This document shows positions 36,590 through 50,408 of a stretch of DNA of 64,000 bases, piece after piece. The translations under genes and the position numbers were made by a program. This DNA is from Chrysoperla carnea (taxonomy: Eukaryota; Arthropoda; Insecta; Neuroptera; Chrysopidae), in assembly GCF_905475395.1 (NCBI RefSeq), contig NC_058337.1:105270368-105334367 (forward strand). The letters run 5' to 3'. Numbering within the stretch: the first letter of the stretch is position 1; each line of letters opens with the position of its first letter. Under the pieces are notes generated by a model. The model was given only the letters and a program-made list of their open reading frames with translations. It did not search any database and was not told the DNA's origin.

Positions 36590-36820
36590 GTACCATATAT
36601 GTGTCTTACCACCTTTTCCGCTGATAGTCTCATTTACCAGCGCCTCAACTATTTTCAGAGGCTAAATGCACCTCCTTCATACATATTTCTTGCACTACAC
36701 CAGCCTATCACAACTATTAATTAAATACATTTTTGTTGTGACAGTGCGAATCCAAACCGCTATCCTAGGCATACCGGGAATGAAATTGGTTACGCCTTAA
36801 TCAACTGACCTACTAGGGTT
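36590..36820 (-). mobile_element. Second SINE-like repeat with tRNA-like head
   Basis: In minus orientation the head (36820 downwards) reads GTAGGTCAGTTGATTAAGGCG, resembling an A box, and GGTTTGGATTCGC at 36758-36746 resembling a degenerate B box. The body (36590-36720), with TTACCACCTTTTCCGCTGA and CACCTCCTTCATACATA, recurs at 58285-58410. Promoter boxes are weaker than in the SINE at 16334. Confidence 0.55.
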
Positions 36821-39712
36821 GACAAGTCGGAACTAAGAACTTGCTAAGAAATTACTAGAGCTATTTTTTAAACTTTTTTAATATAAAATAAGTAGTTAAA
36901 ATTACAATTTACTAAATTTAGTTAAAAATAAAAACTATAATTCACTAAAAAACATAATTTATCTACTTAAATGCTTTTTTATATAGTTGCATACTCAAAA
37001 AATTATGGTTGTTCCTAACCGGAAAATGTATTTTTCGATATTTTTCTGCCCCCCTGTGATGCGTGTATATGCATAATTAACATGCAAATTATTTGCAAAT
37101 AATTAATTGTTTGCATATGAATCGAATCAAATTGGAAACGAACGCACATTCGATCACGAACGATTACGAGACGAGCCAATATAATGAAATTTTTTATTTT
37201 TTGTTTCGCGCTTATGTAACCTTCATTTTTTCAACCTTTTATCATATTAACAGTCCCAATTTCCTTGTACACATCCTGTACAGTGTTTATACATTATTGT
37301 ATTTCTCTTTTGTTTATGTAATAATTGTTATCAAAGCATGTCATAACTACGCGAAAACTCAATTAAAAATTTAATGTTTGTTAATTGACTTTTATTACGT
37401 TTATTACGAAAAATTTTTTTGAATATAATTTAAAATCAGTGGCAAATTAATAGAAAATATCAAATAAGTTACAACCCTTTGATCATAGGCATTAAAACAC
37501 AAGTTATTTGTCTTAGTCAGAAAATTATGAATCCAAATGTGATAAAATTTGATATACACAATCTACATATAAAAACAACGGGCCAAAGTTTTTTAGAACG
37601 AAAACTCCCGAAAAATTTATACCTTCAACAGGATCTTGTATATAACGATATCATTAAGTTATCTCAAAAACACTCTATTTGTGTTCATGAAAATGATGTA
37701 CAATTTTCTTTGTTGAGCAAACTTTGCATTAAGGATTTGTTCGGGTTTAGATTATTGGTGTAGTTTCTGGATTTTTGAATAAGTAACCCTAAAATTGTTG
37801 TAGCTTGAAATAAAAATCAGCAAGTGAAATAATTACCATGCTAGAAATGTGATTTCACTAAATCAGTTTTTCAAATTTCTAATTAGTAAAATTTCTCTGT
37901 GTAATTTCATGATGCAATTTTTATAAATTACGACAAAAAATTAAAACCGGAAACAAATGTCATATAACGAAGGTTTTATTCAAATAATACAAAATACATA
38001 AATATAATATAATTTTCCATTAAAAATATAAAATGCATAATATTTTTTATTTATTTTAAAATCTTTTGTATGAATATTATTTATAAATAATATACATATA
38101 TGTTTTACTAACATTTATCCGTCCGCTTTGGTGGACAATTTCAATTATTAGAGTAGATATATACTATCGCCATGTAGTCTTCTCTTTCCTTGGTCTCACT
38201 TATCTCCCTTCATTATGAAACATTTTATTATGAAACCAAACTATTTAGTCTTCAGATTTTAAAATTGAAATTTTTCGACAAACCGGGCGTGTAACTGCTT
38301 ATAGACGAATAAAGGTAGTTAAAAACATGAATAGTGTACCTGCCTACACTATTTTATGTACGTAGTTCACTTTTATAGGCATATTTTTGATACCTTGGGT
38401 TACACTATTTAAATTTTCTATGGATTTCTCTTCTTTTTTGAAAATAGAATATCCATGTTACTCGCTGTGTCAGGGAGACTAGTAGGAGAAGGGGACAGGT
38501 AAATTGACCGCCAGCGCAATTATATTATAAAATTTACAATAAATCTTGCACTTTATTTAAAATATGATGAATTTCAATTGTTTGCATGTAAATAGTATCA
38601 GAAATGTCAAATTAAAAGGATTGAATGATAACAATTAATTAAAGATAACAATTAATTAAACTTGTTGTATTAGAAATTGTGAAAATAAGAGACAAAATTG
38701 CGAAAATTATCAAAAAAGAATTTGTTAAAATAATTAAAATTTTTAAATCTAAATATAATAATAAGAATGTAAAACTCATGCACGGATCGAATAGGTAAAA
38801 CAATTTTTATAATTGGTTAAGTAGTGTTTGAGTATATCCAATTCAAACAAACATACAAACATACAAAATCAAATATTTATTCTTTATTATATTAGTTTTG
38901 ATAAACATTTATATAATTAATCGTATATAAATTATTTTAATTGGTTGATTTTATATGTCACATAAATTTAAAATTTTATTAATGTTTGTTTGAAAATTTA
39001 AGTCATTTGTTACAAGTATGGCGACCGCGACCATATAATTGATTGAACTATGTAATTATTAAAAAGAAAGTGATGGGCCCAGCGTTGGTTATAAGGTTTA
39101 AATCACAGTACAATTAAAATAACTTGGCAGGCGAAAATTTATTTATATAATACGCCATATCGTAGCAAAGCGATATCTTTCATCTTTTTGTGGTGATATG
39201 GCTATAATTTTGAAACTCGTGAATATCTGTTGGAAAATGATTATTTTAAAAATTTTAGTCTGAAACAAATAAATGAAGGCGTTTGAAATTTTTTTAAAGG
39301 TCCTGCGAATACTGTCTATTTTCCAGTGCTACAACCCTATATTTCCATTCAATAATTACGTAATTCAACCAATTAATGATTGCTGAACTTGTAAGAAAAG
39401 TCTAGAAATTATATGTCAGTGTCTTCCACTTTAAAATGTTCATTTTTTTGCAATAAATAACAATTAAATTAAAATTGAATTATTATTATTCTTTTTTTAA
39501 ATTATAAACAAATTTAGAACAATTCAATTGTGTATATTGACCCTCACTTAAATAATCAAAAAATACCGTAAAAAAGTAGTAGCAATAAAATTTTGTTAAA
39601 CTGTTGACAAGAAGTAAAAATTTTATAGCTTAATACGAAATATTCTGATTTATCTATCACAGTATTAATAAGTAATTTAAGAAAATTGTTTTCATGTAAA
39701 ATTGAAATAAAA
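36821..39712. other. Gene-free stretch
   Basis: Two open frames of 93-94 codons (37093 and 37479) show no known motif and no splice or start context that I would trust. A 17-bp tandem duplication, GATAACAATTAATTAAA, lies near 38627. Confidence 0.45.
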
Positions 39713-40278
39713 CAAGTGAAAACAAACAATTGACTGAGTTAATTGTTGAAATACCATGCATAGTCAGTGTTGATTTCTTTATCACATTACACATACAAAC
39801 ATGTGACACACACATAACTAATAATCAAGTATAGTACATATTATAAAATTTCCGCCTAATTGGCGCCCTCACGGGTAAACAGTGATGTTTACGAAAAAAT
39901 GGTTCAAACAAAAGTTGTTTAATTTTTGTTAAGGAACATTTTTTACATTTAAACTTTTGTTTCTATCTCTAACGGTTTACAAGATGGGACCTAGGGACCC
40001 AAGACCCAATTGACCTATGATGCTCATTTACTTGACCTCACTTTTTACGTCCTAAGTACGCTGTAAAAATTTCAGCTCGATATCTTTTTTCGTTCTTGAG
40101 TTATCGTGCCCACAGACGGACGGACGGACGGACGGACAACCGGAAATGGACTAATTAGGTGATTTTATGAACACCTATGATAAAATTTTTTTTCCTAGCA
40201 TCATTATTTTTAAGCGTTACAAACTTAATATACTATGTATATTATTATGTACTCAGGATATGATTTTATACATGGTAT
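39713..40278 (-). mobile_element. Family-A repeat, full copy
   Basis: Complete copy on the minus strand: CAAGTGAAAACAAACAATTG at 39713, ATACCATGCATA at 39750-39761, the GGACGGACGGACGGACGGAC core near 40115 and the closing TATACATGGTAT at 40267-40278. Very similar over its length to 60340-60832 in opposite orientation. Non-coding. Confidence 0.8.
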
Positions 40279-41251
40279 AAAAATTAAATATTGATTTATA
40301 AATCATCCGATTGTTTGGTAAAAGCGCTGACTTTGATAATTATAGTTTCTCCGATAAACCGTACAGAGAATCAATATAAAATTTTTACAAAAAATGTATA
40401 AACGAGAGATTATAGTTGATTTAAAATTTGTGATATTTATTTTAATTTTACTTCTATATTTCAAATAATTTATTTCTGATATGTTAGGTAAAGTTTTGGA
40501 AAGTTCGATTTTCAAATTACGTTTTTTTCAAACGACCCACGGAGTAAATGATCCTAAAACCATATTTAAACATAAATGGTAAAATTACATTCCCAGTGAA
40601 GCTAATATCATGACTTTGAACATTATTTTTGATTGTAATTATTCCATTTTCTTTTTAAAATCTCTAAAAAACCTTACATCTTTTGAATTAAAAATAGTTG
40701 TTTAAAATATCCATTAAACACTTGTAATATTATAATTCAGTATTATCTCAAAAAAAAATAAATTTACATAATCAATAAATACAATATTTAATAAATAATA
40801 ATATAAAAAAATTATAAAATATTCACACATTAATTATAATCGCCAAACAATATATGATTATATTTTATTAAGTATTATGATCATATGATAATTCTTTTGT
40901 ATATATTATCTTCAATATTTTTTGTCTAATAAAGAAAAATTAAAATTTTTTTTTGTATGGTTAATTACTCACGCATTTACCTAATAAAGAGAAAATTTGT
41001 ATACATTTTATTATATATTATAATCAGGTAGAAGAACCTAGAAGAATTACTCGTTGAAAAATAAATAGTACATAAATCAAATTAAGAATTATTATCGTAA
41101 AAAACATAACTAAAATTGTTAGTCCGTAGAACAGCAAGCGTTTTAAATTAAAGTTAAATGATTAATACATACCTGAAACTTCATGAATGGCTTCGTTTTA
41201 GGGAGTCTACCAATCTTCATATTTAAACTATCGGTTTTAAAAAATGCAGCA

Positions 41252-41515
41252 GGGAATTTGTCAGACACTATGACCAATTGAAAACATTAGTAATTATTAA
41301 ACAATTCAGCCAAAGTGAACTATTTATGCATTAAAAAACAAGCAGTAATTTTTATATACTAAAATATTTTGTCCGGCAAAAAAACTGCCGTAAAAAGTAT
41401 GAGTTTGTCTGCCACCTCGAACATCCTTGTTTTTCAATGCATACATAGTTCACTTTTTCTAAGTTGTTTAATAATTACTAATGTTATCAAATGGTCTTGG
41501 GTCCGATAAATTCCT
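41252..41515. mobile_element. Fold-back MITE, 90-bp arms
   Basis: The arm 41252-41342 pairs with 41426-41515 (shared core AACATTAGTAATTATTAAACAA and its complement, AAGTGAACTA and its complement), leaving an 83-base loop containing GTCCGGCAAAAAAACTGCCG. No coding. Near-perfect arms suggest a fairly recent insertion. Confidence 0.75.
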
Positions 41516-42209
41516 TACTCGTTTTTTCAGACTGATGGCTTAAATATGACGTTATCATGCTCTTTTGAAAACGTAGCACTTCTATTCGACACGACTACGT
41601 AATTAATTCTTAAATCGCAATGAAACGAATTTCATTGCAGTTTTCTTATTAGAACGAAAGTTTTAAAGTTTAACTGGTATGATTGTTTATTCTGTTTCAT
41701 GAAAACTTTCTGAGTCTTAAAAAAAGTGAAAATTCTATCTATACCGTTTCAGGTGTTGATGTTTTCGAGATATTGACATATTGTACATCGAATAGTCAAC
41801 ATAATTCCTTCCTAAAGATATAAAAACTATTACAGGTATATATATTATAAAATACAACACACATTCATTGAATTTCTTATTTAATTAAAAGCGGAAGTTA
41901 AAAATTGTTTTTAATCGGAAACAAAATATGCAGAAATTAAATTAAATAATAATAATATAACTACTATTAAAAAAAATATTACTTATAAATTCTTATCTCT
42001 TACGTATTAAATACATAAATATACAGGGTATGGTTTTGTACCTTGAGAATAATGTACCTTGAATCACTCTTCAGTTTTCTGAAAGACATTTCTATCCATG
42101 ATACAGCAACTAACTGAAGATAGAATTTTTCTTACAAGAAGACAAACAACACAGAATATAGAGTGGATATTTTGGGCCATTCGTCCATTGCAGTTACGTA
42201 AATCGAAGA

Positions 42210-42262
42210 GGGGTAGTCACTGTTTACACGTGAGGGCGCAAATTAGGTTAAAAACACAAACC
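42210..42262 (+). repeat. Family-A fragment
   Basis: AGTCACTGTTTACACGTGAGGGCGCAAATTAGG corresponds to the CACTGTTTACCTGTGAGGGCGCC block at 60661 in family A. Only this piece is recognisable. It lies inside a 97-codon open frame (42098-42391), which therefore looks non-genic. Confidence 0.5.
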
Positions 42263-43446
42263 GCTACAAAAAGAAATGGACAAATTCTGTTTAAACTCCA
42301 ATTTCTTTTTTCTATGAAACGTAGCGTGTACTTTGACAAAAATGGATTTGAAGATAAAGTGCCGGCAAGTCCAACGACACCAAAATCATGAATAGATCGC
42401 AAGATTTGGCCCAAAACGCAAAATGTCATTTTCCAAGATGAAGGCGAAAGGGTTAATTCCCCGCAAAGGCAAAATCAGATTTAAGGTCTGCAAACAACCA
42501 TCCATATTGAACATATTGACTTAATAAATAAAAAAAATCTAGTGTCACAAACTTTTGGGTCAATCGGTAACTGATTTCATAAAATGATGAGCAGGTAAAG
42601 TCAAAAAAGACGCCCTGTTATATACGTTAGACCTAAACAAAGTATAAGAAGTAAGTGTAGAGAGAAAGATCAAGGTCTATGCAATATGAGTCAATCAAAA
42701 AACAGTTAAAGCTGTTATTACAAAAGAAATGTGTATAATTTTTAATGTTTCAAACACAAAGTTCTTATGATATTGTTCCCTATTTATGTTGAAGAGAGTA
42801 TCTTGGGATACAATCAGTAAGGATGGCCCAAGGTACGTTTTCATGTGATCCATGTCACATTACAGCAGTCTTATAACCATTGATTACATTTCAATAAACT
42901 ATAAATAGAGACAGTTTTTATCGGTAGCTGAACATAATAAATTCTGAGTTCGAATATTAATGGTAGGTAAAATTGATTACTTTCATCTTTGAAAAATCTC
43001 AGGCTCAACACTCTGCCATGCATATTATAAATCCATAGTGAAAGAAAGATTTTTAAAATAATTTTAATATCTAAACCAATCGATATAGCAGTAAGTATTT
43101 ATCTATTTAGTTTCATTTCTTGTAATACCTACTTACTTCTTATATCCAAACCTATTAATTCTGTATTATTGGAATGTGCAATTGATTATTATTAACTTGA
43201 AATGTAGTAAAATGTCTTTATAATAAATCTTTTTAAAATATCCACGTTTACCGGTTATACCGCATTAAAGCATCGTTTGTAAATGAAACGAAATTTAAAC
43301 GAATTCCATCATTATAGGTAAGGGAAACCTTGAAAATGATTTAAACCCTCTTCAAAATGTCGGATTACCTCGAAATTTGGCATACTTATCAAGGACCGAT
43401 GACAATACAATAATTTAAAAGTTTATTAAACGATTTCCTTATCTGA

Positions 43447-43466
43447 ATATATATATATATATATAT
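43447..43466. repeat. (TA)n microsatellite
   Basis: About ten TA units. Confidence 0.85.
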
Positions 43467-43854
43467 ACATTTACTTGCGCTCCCACCATATTTATACTGA
43501 ATTTTTTATAAATAAATAATAGCTTAAAAAACAAAAAAACATGCTTTTGTAGAGACCTGTACTAAAAGGTAGAAAATAATTTCTTTAAATTCAAAAAATC
43601 TAATAAAAACTATTATTCATTTATTTGAAAAATAAATAGCATTTTCGTGTTGAAAGAAAGGCATTGAACATCCAATACGTAAAGCATATGACACAAAAAG
43701 TGGAACCGCCGAAAGTTCCCACTAAAATCCTAAAGCATCTCGTAAACAGTAAAAGATTGATAAATTATAAAATTTAAATTGCATTGACAAATTAAAAAAA
43801 ATATTCCGATGCTCTTTAGTTCAGGATTCATGCTATCTTAATCTACAATATCTG

Positions 43855-44157
43855 GATGACCGAGCTTTGCTCGGTTATTCGCCAATAGATGTCAGCAAGA
43901 GTCATATTTTTCACTTTAGACTACTCAAACGCCTCCTTTTTGTTATGTTATAATTTGCATTGTATTTCATTAACTACGTTATACACCAATAGATGTCAGG
44001 CACAGTCCTATTTTACATTTTATGTTTCAATTTTTCATGAAAAGACGGATAAAACGACATTTCTGATAAATGAAACCTAGCTAGATCGACTTATCGCCCC
44101 AAAAAACCCCTTCATACTCATTTTCATGAAAATCGTTGGAGCCATTTCCAAAATCGT

Positions 44158-44218
<61 letters not shown>
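43855..44218 (+). repeat. LINE-like 3' tail ending in (TA)29
   Basis: Starts GATGACCGAGCTTTGCTCGG, includes two copies of CCAATAGATGTCAG (43882 and 43987), then CATTTTCATGAAAATCGTTGGAGCC and a (TA)n tract 44161-44218. This layout is common for 3' ends of insect LINE/SINE elements, where the terminal microsatellite is part of the tail. No protein-coding remnant. Confidence 0.6.
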
Positions 44219-44220
<2 letters not shown>

Positions 44221-47200
44221 AGAATTGCTCGTTTAAATATATAAGATTGATCTCATTCGCTGTAATTCACAAACCGTTAAAAGATTTACTTTCGAAAAGG
44301 GCCTGAAATTTAAAGGGCTAAAGGATATTAAGGCGAAATTTTAACAGAAAAAAACAACGCCCTTCTATTAAAATAAGAAATTTTTAATATAAGGATAAGA
44401 GTTTTGCAAGATACGTTAAGTAAAAAAATCGATCTTCCATTAAAAAAGCAATAATTTGGTCTTTCATTTTAAACCTTCGATAGAGCAGGTACTTAGATTT
44501 AATTAAAACACTTTAACCAATGTTCCTCGAAAAATATTTTTGGTGTAAAGGTTACACCATGTTAGACTGAGGACATTTAATAGGGCATGTAAGTCATTCA
44601 TGCAAAACTGCCAGGGAATGAGAGAAGAAAATGCCATTGGCGCTTGTTTAATATTTTACCATACGTTTGAAGTATTTTCCTTGCCAAACACTTTTGGTTT
44701 GTTTGGTTGTTAATTTTTCATACGAAAGAAACTTCAAGATTTCCACGTTTATGTATTATTATATATATTATTCGAGCTTGAAGCTATTAGAAGATCAGAC
44801 AAAGAAGCTATCATAGTAGATAAATAGTATTTGATACTACTAACATAATTATATACTAATTAAAATTTGTGCAAAAATTAACCCTAATATGCATAAGATT
44901 TCTAATCCACATTACAATTACAATTTCACTGCATATATAAAAGAAATGACACTAAATATACTTTCACTATATAAAATTCACACAAAACATAAATACATTT
45001 ATTGATCTTGATTGTTAATAAAATATAAATAATATAAAATAATTCATAAAAACATTGATTTTAACGAAGTCCTACTGTAGGTAAAATAATAAATAAATTC
45101 ATTATTTATTTATTTAACTTTAATGTTTTTATAAAAACGATAAAGATGAAATATTTACTGTTTCCTTAATCATCAGGAACACATAAATATTAAAATATCT
45201 ATATAGCTAGAGATTATATTTTTTAAAGTTTACACAACAATATTTTATAATTCTTTATTTATAAAATAAAATTGCAATTGATTCCAGACCAACAACTTTC
45301 TAATTATATTATTATTATTATTATTCTATAAAATTTGATTTTATTAATATATACAATTAATGTATACAGAGATGTTTGTTTCTATTGGGAACTAATTATT
45401 TAGGTCAGGAAAACAGGTACTTTTTTAAACTATGTATGATAAAGCTGTACTGATTATTTCAATTGTGGAAATTAGTCTCAAAAAATTTAAATAAAAAAGT
45501 TTCACCTAGTAAAATTCTCACTGAAAAACAACGAATCTAGAAATATGAATCTAATACTCGGACTAATACAAAATTTGAATTCTTTCAAGGTAAAAACGAA
45601 GATAATTTAATCCAATTTTACCTGATCGTCTTGAATTACCCACTGAACCCATTATTTAAACGAATCGTACCAAAATTTACCCTTTGGCACTCAACAAGGC
45701 ATACTAGACATACATACCCACTTACGAAATTTTTTTAATAGTGCGTATAACATTATAGACTACTCAAAACGTAATGGAATGAAAAAAAATATTTAGAGAT
45801 ATATTGTTTAAAATGAAGCACCATTGACTTGATCTCATGGTAGCTCAAAGAAAAGACTCGATATAATCTACTGGTAATTGCGAAAAATTAAAAAAAATAT
45901 ATTGGAAAATTGATAAATTTTATAAAAGACGAAGATTTTTCAACATTGTTTCACATTAAATTATGATTTCTTGGGCAATTGTCCTTTCAGATCCGTGGCT
46001 GGTTTCCAATGGTATTACTATTTATATTTATTGTATTTATCTGAATTACCTTTAAATACTGTATTATTCTTTTAGGATTAAAGAAACACTCTGTACACAT
46101 GATTTTGTTTGCATGTTCTATGACTTGTGTGCTGTAACATTAATGACAATATTAATTTGATTTTTGGTATTTTTGTAAGATAAATTAATCTTTTTAATCT
46201 TTTAACACAAAATATTACTTCCTTATTTAAATAAAGTTGTGAATTATCGTGCTTACTACAGGCCATATTTTAATTAATAATAAAATTATGTTTAAATCAG
46301 TTATAAAAACAAAATATTAAAATTTATAAGTACTATATTATTGTAGTAAACAATTTATTTTATTCACCACAAAGCCAAGCCTTTGTAAGTCAAGGGTCGA
46401 TGAAGTATTTGACAGATATATCAGAGCGGTTGGAAATTTGATAGGCTGTTATAAAGGTATAGCAGGTAATGCCCAATAAATTTTCCCACCAATAATTTTC
46501 ATAGTTAAGGAATTTAGCTTCAGAGGACTTGAAAAATATATATTTGTGCATAAAGTTAAAATTTATGAAAATTTACTCGAAGCTGGTTCGGTTCGTAAGT
46601 CATTTTGTTCGACACTCGGAAGAAAGACATATCATTCTCAAGATACATCAAACAGGAACTTTGTTTTCCACAAAATGTTTGAATTTTTTTGTTCAATTTG
46701 TTTTTAATTTGAATATCTCTGAAAGAGAAGTCCCATGGCTAAGAAAATTTTCGTATAGGAGGGGTTTCAATAAAATTGGTTGTTTTTTTGTTCATTTATT
46801 TATAATCATTTGAACAAAAACTTCTAAAAATAGTTTTCTACTATTTTAAACATTTGATCGAAATTACTGGAACAACAAATTGTATTCTAACTAAAAATAA
46901 TTTAGTAAAATTTTTTAAAGGGATTTACTGCAAACAATGAATGGAATGCCTTACAATTAAAATATATTTTTAAAATTTTGTAAAATCATAATAATTTTGT
47001 AATACAGAAAAATTTATATGTTAATTGTAAAATGTTAATTACTTTCTATTTTAGTTAAAACAATAAAAATGATTGTCTTTACAACGAATACTTTTGTTTA
47101 AATAAATAATGATGAAATTTTATTGTTATTTATTTTATATTATATTAGTGTTTTAAATCTCAAAGAAAAAACAACTCAAACCATTTGAAATTCAATAGAC

Positions 47201-47537
47201 AGAAAGTTTAAAAAATAAAAAACTAATCAAAATGCAGGTATCACAATTAACAGATTTAATCAATTAAATATACTGTATATATTGAGTTTCTGAACAAACG
47301 GATCATCAGTACCTGAAATTTGAATTTTCATGAAAATTGCTTATCGAACTATTTATTATATTACAAAATGAAACATAAATGTGCAAGCTGTTTATATAGA
47401 AACAAAGTTGTTTAAAAATATATAAGTCAAATTAATACTCAAAAACATGATCATAAAAATATAACACGAATTTTGAAAAATAAAACTTTACTTTGAAGAT
47501 AACCGACGTAAAGAAATGAATCGAAGATTATAAATAT
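44219..47537. other. Gene-free stretch
   Basis: AT-rich; a CCTACTGTAGGTA near 45070 resembles the end of the pogo-like element at 10571. No coding sequence recognised; the 94-codon frame at 46529 has no motif. Confidence 0.5.
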
Positions 47538-47839
47538 AGGGACAATCTTTTATTGTACTAAAATGTAAAAAATAGTTGTATCTATTAGTCACTCATACCC
47601 GACTATTTGTTAAAGCTTGAGGCGCTCAATTTAAAATATCAAAAATGAATCGGAACGCCTCATGTACTCCACATGCCTAATTATTTTTCGATTCATTCTT
47701 TATATTAAGCGCCTCAAGCTCTTACAAAGAGTCGGGTATTAGTGTCTCATAGATAAAATTATTTTCTACTTTTAAGTAAAATAAAAGCTTGTCCCCTAAA
47801 AAGTATTTTTTATTAAAATTTTGATTTAAGACTAAAAAA

Positions 47840-47873
<34 letters not shown>

Positions 47874-48000
47874 AATATGATGGAAGCGATGGGAAAATCA
47901 GGAAGCCACAGCTTTACCATGCATTGTCACCCAAACTAAATGTGCATGCAAAATTTTAGCTGAATCGGAAATCGGGAAGTGGATCAAATTGGTTTTACAA
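47538..48000 (+). mobile_element. Family-D element: long hairpin plus conserved tail
   Basis: A hairpin of about 260 bp (47538-47797) pairs GGGACAATCTTTTATTGTAC, ACCCGACTATTTGTTAAAGC and ATCAAAAATGAATCGG with their inverted copies. A (TA)n run (47842-47871) follows, then the tail GATGGAAGCGATGGGAAAAT, TGCATGCAAAATTTTAGCT and GGGAAGTGGATCAAATT. A second copy at 54922 has the same order. Non-coding. Confidence 0.75.
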
Positions 48001-48029
48001 ATGCCGATCTTAGGAACCTTTCTTTCTTA

Positions 48030-48081
48030 ACCCTCGAACCAAAAAAGGGTGTGTTATAAGTTTGACCGCTATGTGTGTGTG

Positions 48082-48120
<39 letters not shown>

Positions 48121-48260
48121 GCCATCGTAGCGCCTAAGCGAATGAACTGATTTTGATTTTTTGCTCTAAGGAAAAAGATAATTTAATGGAGAGTGTTCTT
48201 AGATATGTTTCAAATGTGAGTTTAAGGTTCCGAAAAATTTTTTCGGGTTAAAAAGCTCTT
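48030..48260 (+). repeat. Insect interspersed repeat with (GT)n/(CTGT)n core
   Basis: GGTGTGTTATAAGTTTGACC, a GT run then about nine CTGT units (48083-48120), then GCCATCGTAGCGCCTAAGCG, CTGATTTTGATTTTTTGC and ATGGAGAGTGTTCTTAG. The microsatellite appears to be an integral part of the repeat. Confidence 0.65.
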
Positions 48261-48683
48261 CTTAAATTTCCACGATTAATATAATCACATACTAGCTATA
48301 GTACATACCATTCAACTAATAAAAATTCAAGCAGAATCATTTTTTTTATTTTATAACTTAAAAAAATGCAATAAATAACCGAATTATGAGAGAAGTTTAA
48401 CTAAGAGCAAGGGTCAAATGCAAAGAAGCAATAATATATACATACTGATACTTGATTCAAGTCTTTAAATAAAATTATTTCACACGAAATTGTTAAAGTC
48501 TAAAATATATTTTTTATAATAAAAAAAAAATCGATTATAGATTCTTATTATTGTGACATTGATAGTTGACTTTTTATTGCCAACAAATTAGTGGAGCAAT
48601 AAAATTATTGTAGTATATGCAATTAGTTTGTAAGTTTACCTTGAATAAATATACTTGTTTTATTCAACCCAACTACTATAAAT

Positions 48684-49160
48684 TGAGACGACAGGTCATT
48701 CATTCAATTATTACGCGAGTTATGCAGGTCATTATAATTATTATTACTAATATTATAAAATTATTAAATTATGATTTAATGTTATTAAATTTGGATAATG
48801 ATAAAAAAAAAACATAATTTAATTTCTTACAATAATCATTACAGTGAGTATAGTAACATTGTTATTCATTGATTTGTTAATAAATAATTCCCATTTATTA
48901 ATCAATGTAGGCAATTTTATAACATAAATGATATAATTTTTTGTCCCCTCAATTAAAAAAGACATGTTTAAGGTGGTACGAGCGCCAAGACAAGTTTAGA
49001 GACAAATAGAGGACAGGTCATTCAATTATTACATTACGAGAATTATACAGGTCATTACAATTATTAATTAATATTATAAAATTATAAAATATTAATAAAT
49101 TTTGATAATTATTTTATAAAAAACATAATTAATTTCTTTGATAATTACTAGGTATAATAA
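48684..49160 (+). repeat. Direct duplication of a ~150-bp segment
   Basis: GACAGGTCATTC...CAATTATTAC, CAGGTCATTA and TAATATTATAAAATTAT occur at 48690-48830 and again at 49013-49150. An orphan TTTAAGGTGGTACGAGCG (48968) lies just before the second copy and resembles a TTAA-element terminus. Confidence 0.6.
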
Positions 49161-49439
49161 TTAATAATAATTATTAGTTGACACAAACAAATATAATGAA
49201 TCATAAATTTTTTAACGAAAAAAAAAATTAATTATGTAATAAAAATGAGGTCGTGGTACACAAAAAATAATAATAATTCTCATACATCCTCTATATACAT
49301 GATTTAAAAAAATTTTTAAGACAGAGCCTTTTGGATATTTATAATAATTTCTGTTAAAATGTCTTTACTCTTCGAATGTTTAACACGGCCACTAGTTGAA
49401 GTTACATACAAATTTTCAACTCTATGTTTTGGAGAAAAT

Positions 49440-49590
49440 AAACACCAAAGTTTTCTCTGATTTGGCCCTCACGTGTTCACAGCGATGTTTATGAAAAAAT
49501 ATTTTACATAAAATTTTTTATTAGGAATAACTTTTACATTTAATCTTTTTTGTTTAATTTCTAACGGTTTACAAGATGGATACTTGTTCA
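49440..49590 (-). repeat. Family-A fragment
   Basis: Minus-strand piece: GCCCTCACGTGTTCACAGCG, GATGTTTATGAAAAAAT, AACTTTTACATTTAATCTTTT and CTAACGGTTTACAAGATGG match the middle of 39713-40278. Both ends are missing. Confidence 0.65.
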
Positions 49591-50374
49591 TTTAAATCAG
49601 CACAAATGTGCACACTTAAATCAGCTAGAAATTTTTTTTGTTCGTTAGTAAACATCGATTTTTTCGATATTCCTTGTCTGCTGACTATGATCACTGCCAT
49701 ATAAAAGTCATTAACATATTCATACAATACGAAAAAAATCAAAAAGTTTAGAAGCGTTCAAAAAATCGAAAAATATTTTTTGATATGTGAACCCCATCTA
49801 ACAATAATTCAATTCTAAAGTGAACCGTCTTTTTTAAAACTACTCAAAATTTTATTTCATTCTGTAAAAAAGTTTGTTTACATTCTACATCATTCTACCT
49901 CAATCCAAGTGTAATAAATTTAATAATTTTAACTTTGTATTAATTCATCTCCGTTTCTCTTCAATTTCTTTGGTAATTCCATGATGTTTATCTATATAAT
50001 GCAGCTCAATGATTAAAGTATTCATATTTGTGTACAGAACCTTAAAAACTGCATTCCAATCTGAACACATAGTGCAAGAAAATGAAATACTTGTTATATA
50101 TAATAATATAATAATATTCATTTTATATTTAAAATATACACTTTCTTTTTTATTATATTCGCTATCATATCAGTACTACAGACGCTGGCTGGGCAGAACA
50201 AACTTTTTTATTAACGTGCAGTTCTTCTTCCGATTTCTGCAATACTAGCTTTAAATCATGTATCCAGTTCTACAAAAATTATGCAGTTTCCCTTCTTATT
50301 TCTGCTGTACTGAATTAATTTTTAACCATAGCTTTAAATCAAAATTGGCAGTATATAGTCGGTGTGGTACTGAA

Positions 50375-50408
50375 GTCGTGTGAGTGCGACACCTGTAGTC
50401 CACACGAC
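50375..50408. repeat. GC-rich short hairpin
   Basis: GTCGTGTG and CACACGAC form an 8-bp perfect stem around an 18-base loop. Function unknown. Confidence 0.5.

Noticed and set aside
37093..37763. Two open frames of 93-94 codons
   Set aside because: Composition is that of AT-rich chance frames (many Ile, Phe, Tyr, Asn, Lys) and there is no known domain; no supporting splice or promoter context.
42098..42391. 97-codon open frame that at first suggested a transposon protein
   Set aside because: It crosses a family-A fragment at 42210-42262, which is non-coding in other copies, and shows no transposase motif.
48072..48120. (GT)n/(CTGT)n run considered as a CRISPR-like or regulatory array
   Set aside because: Simple microsatellite inside an interspersed insect repeat.
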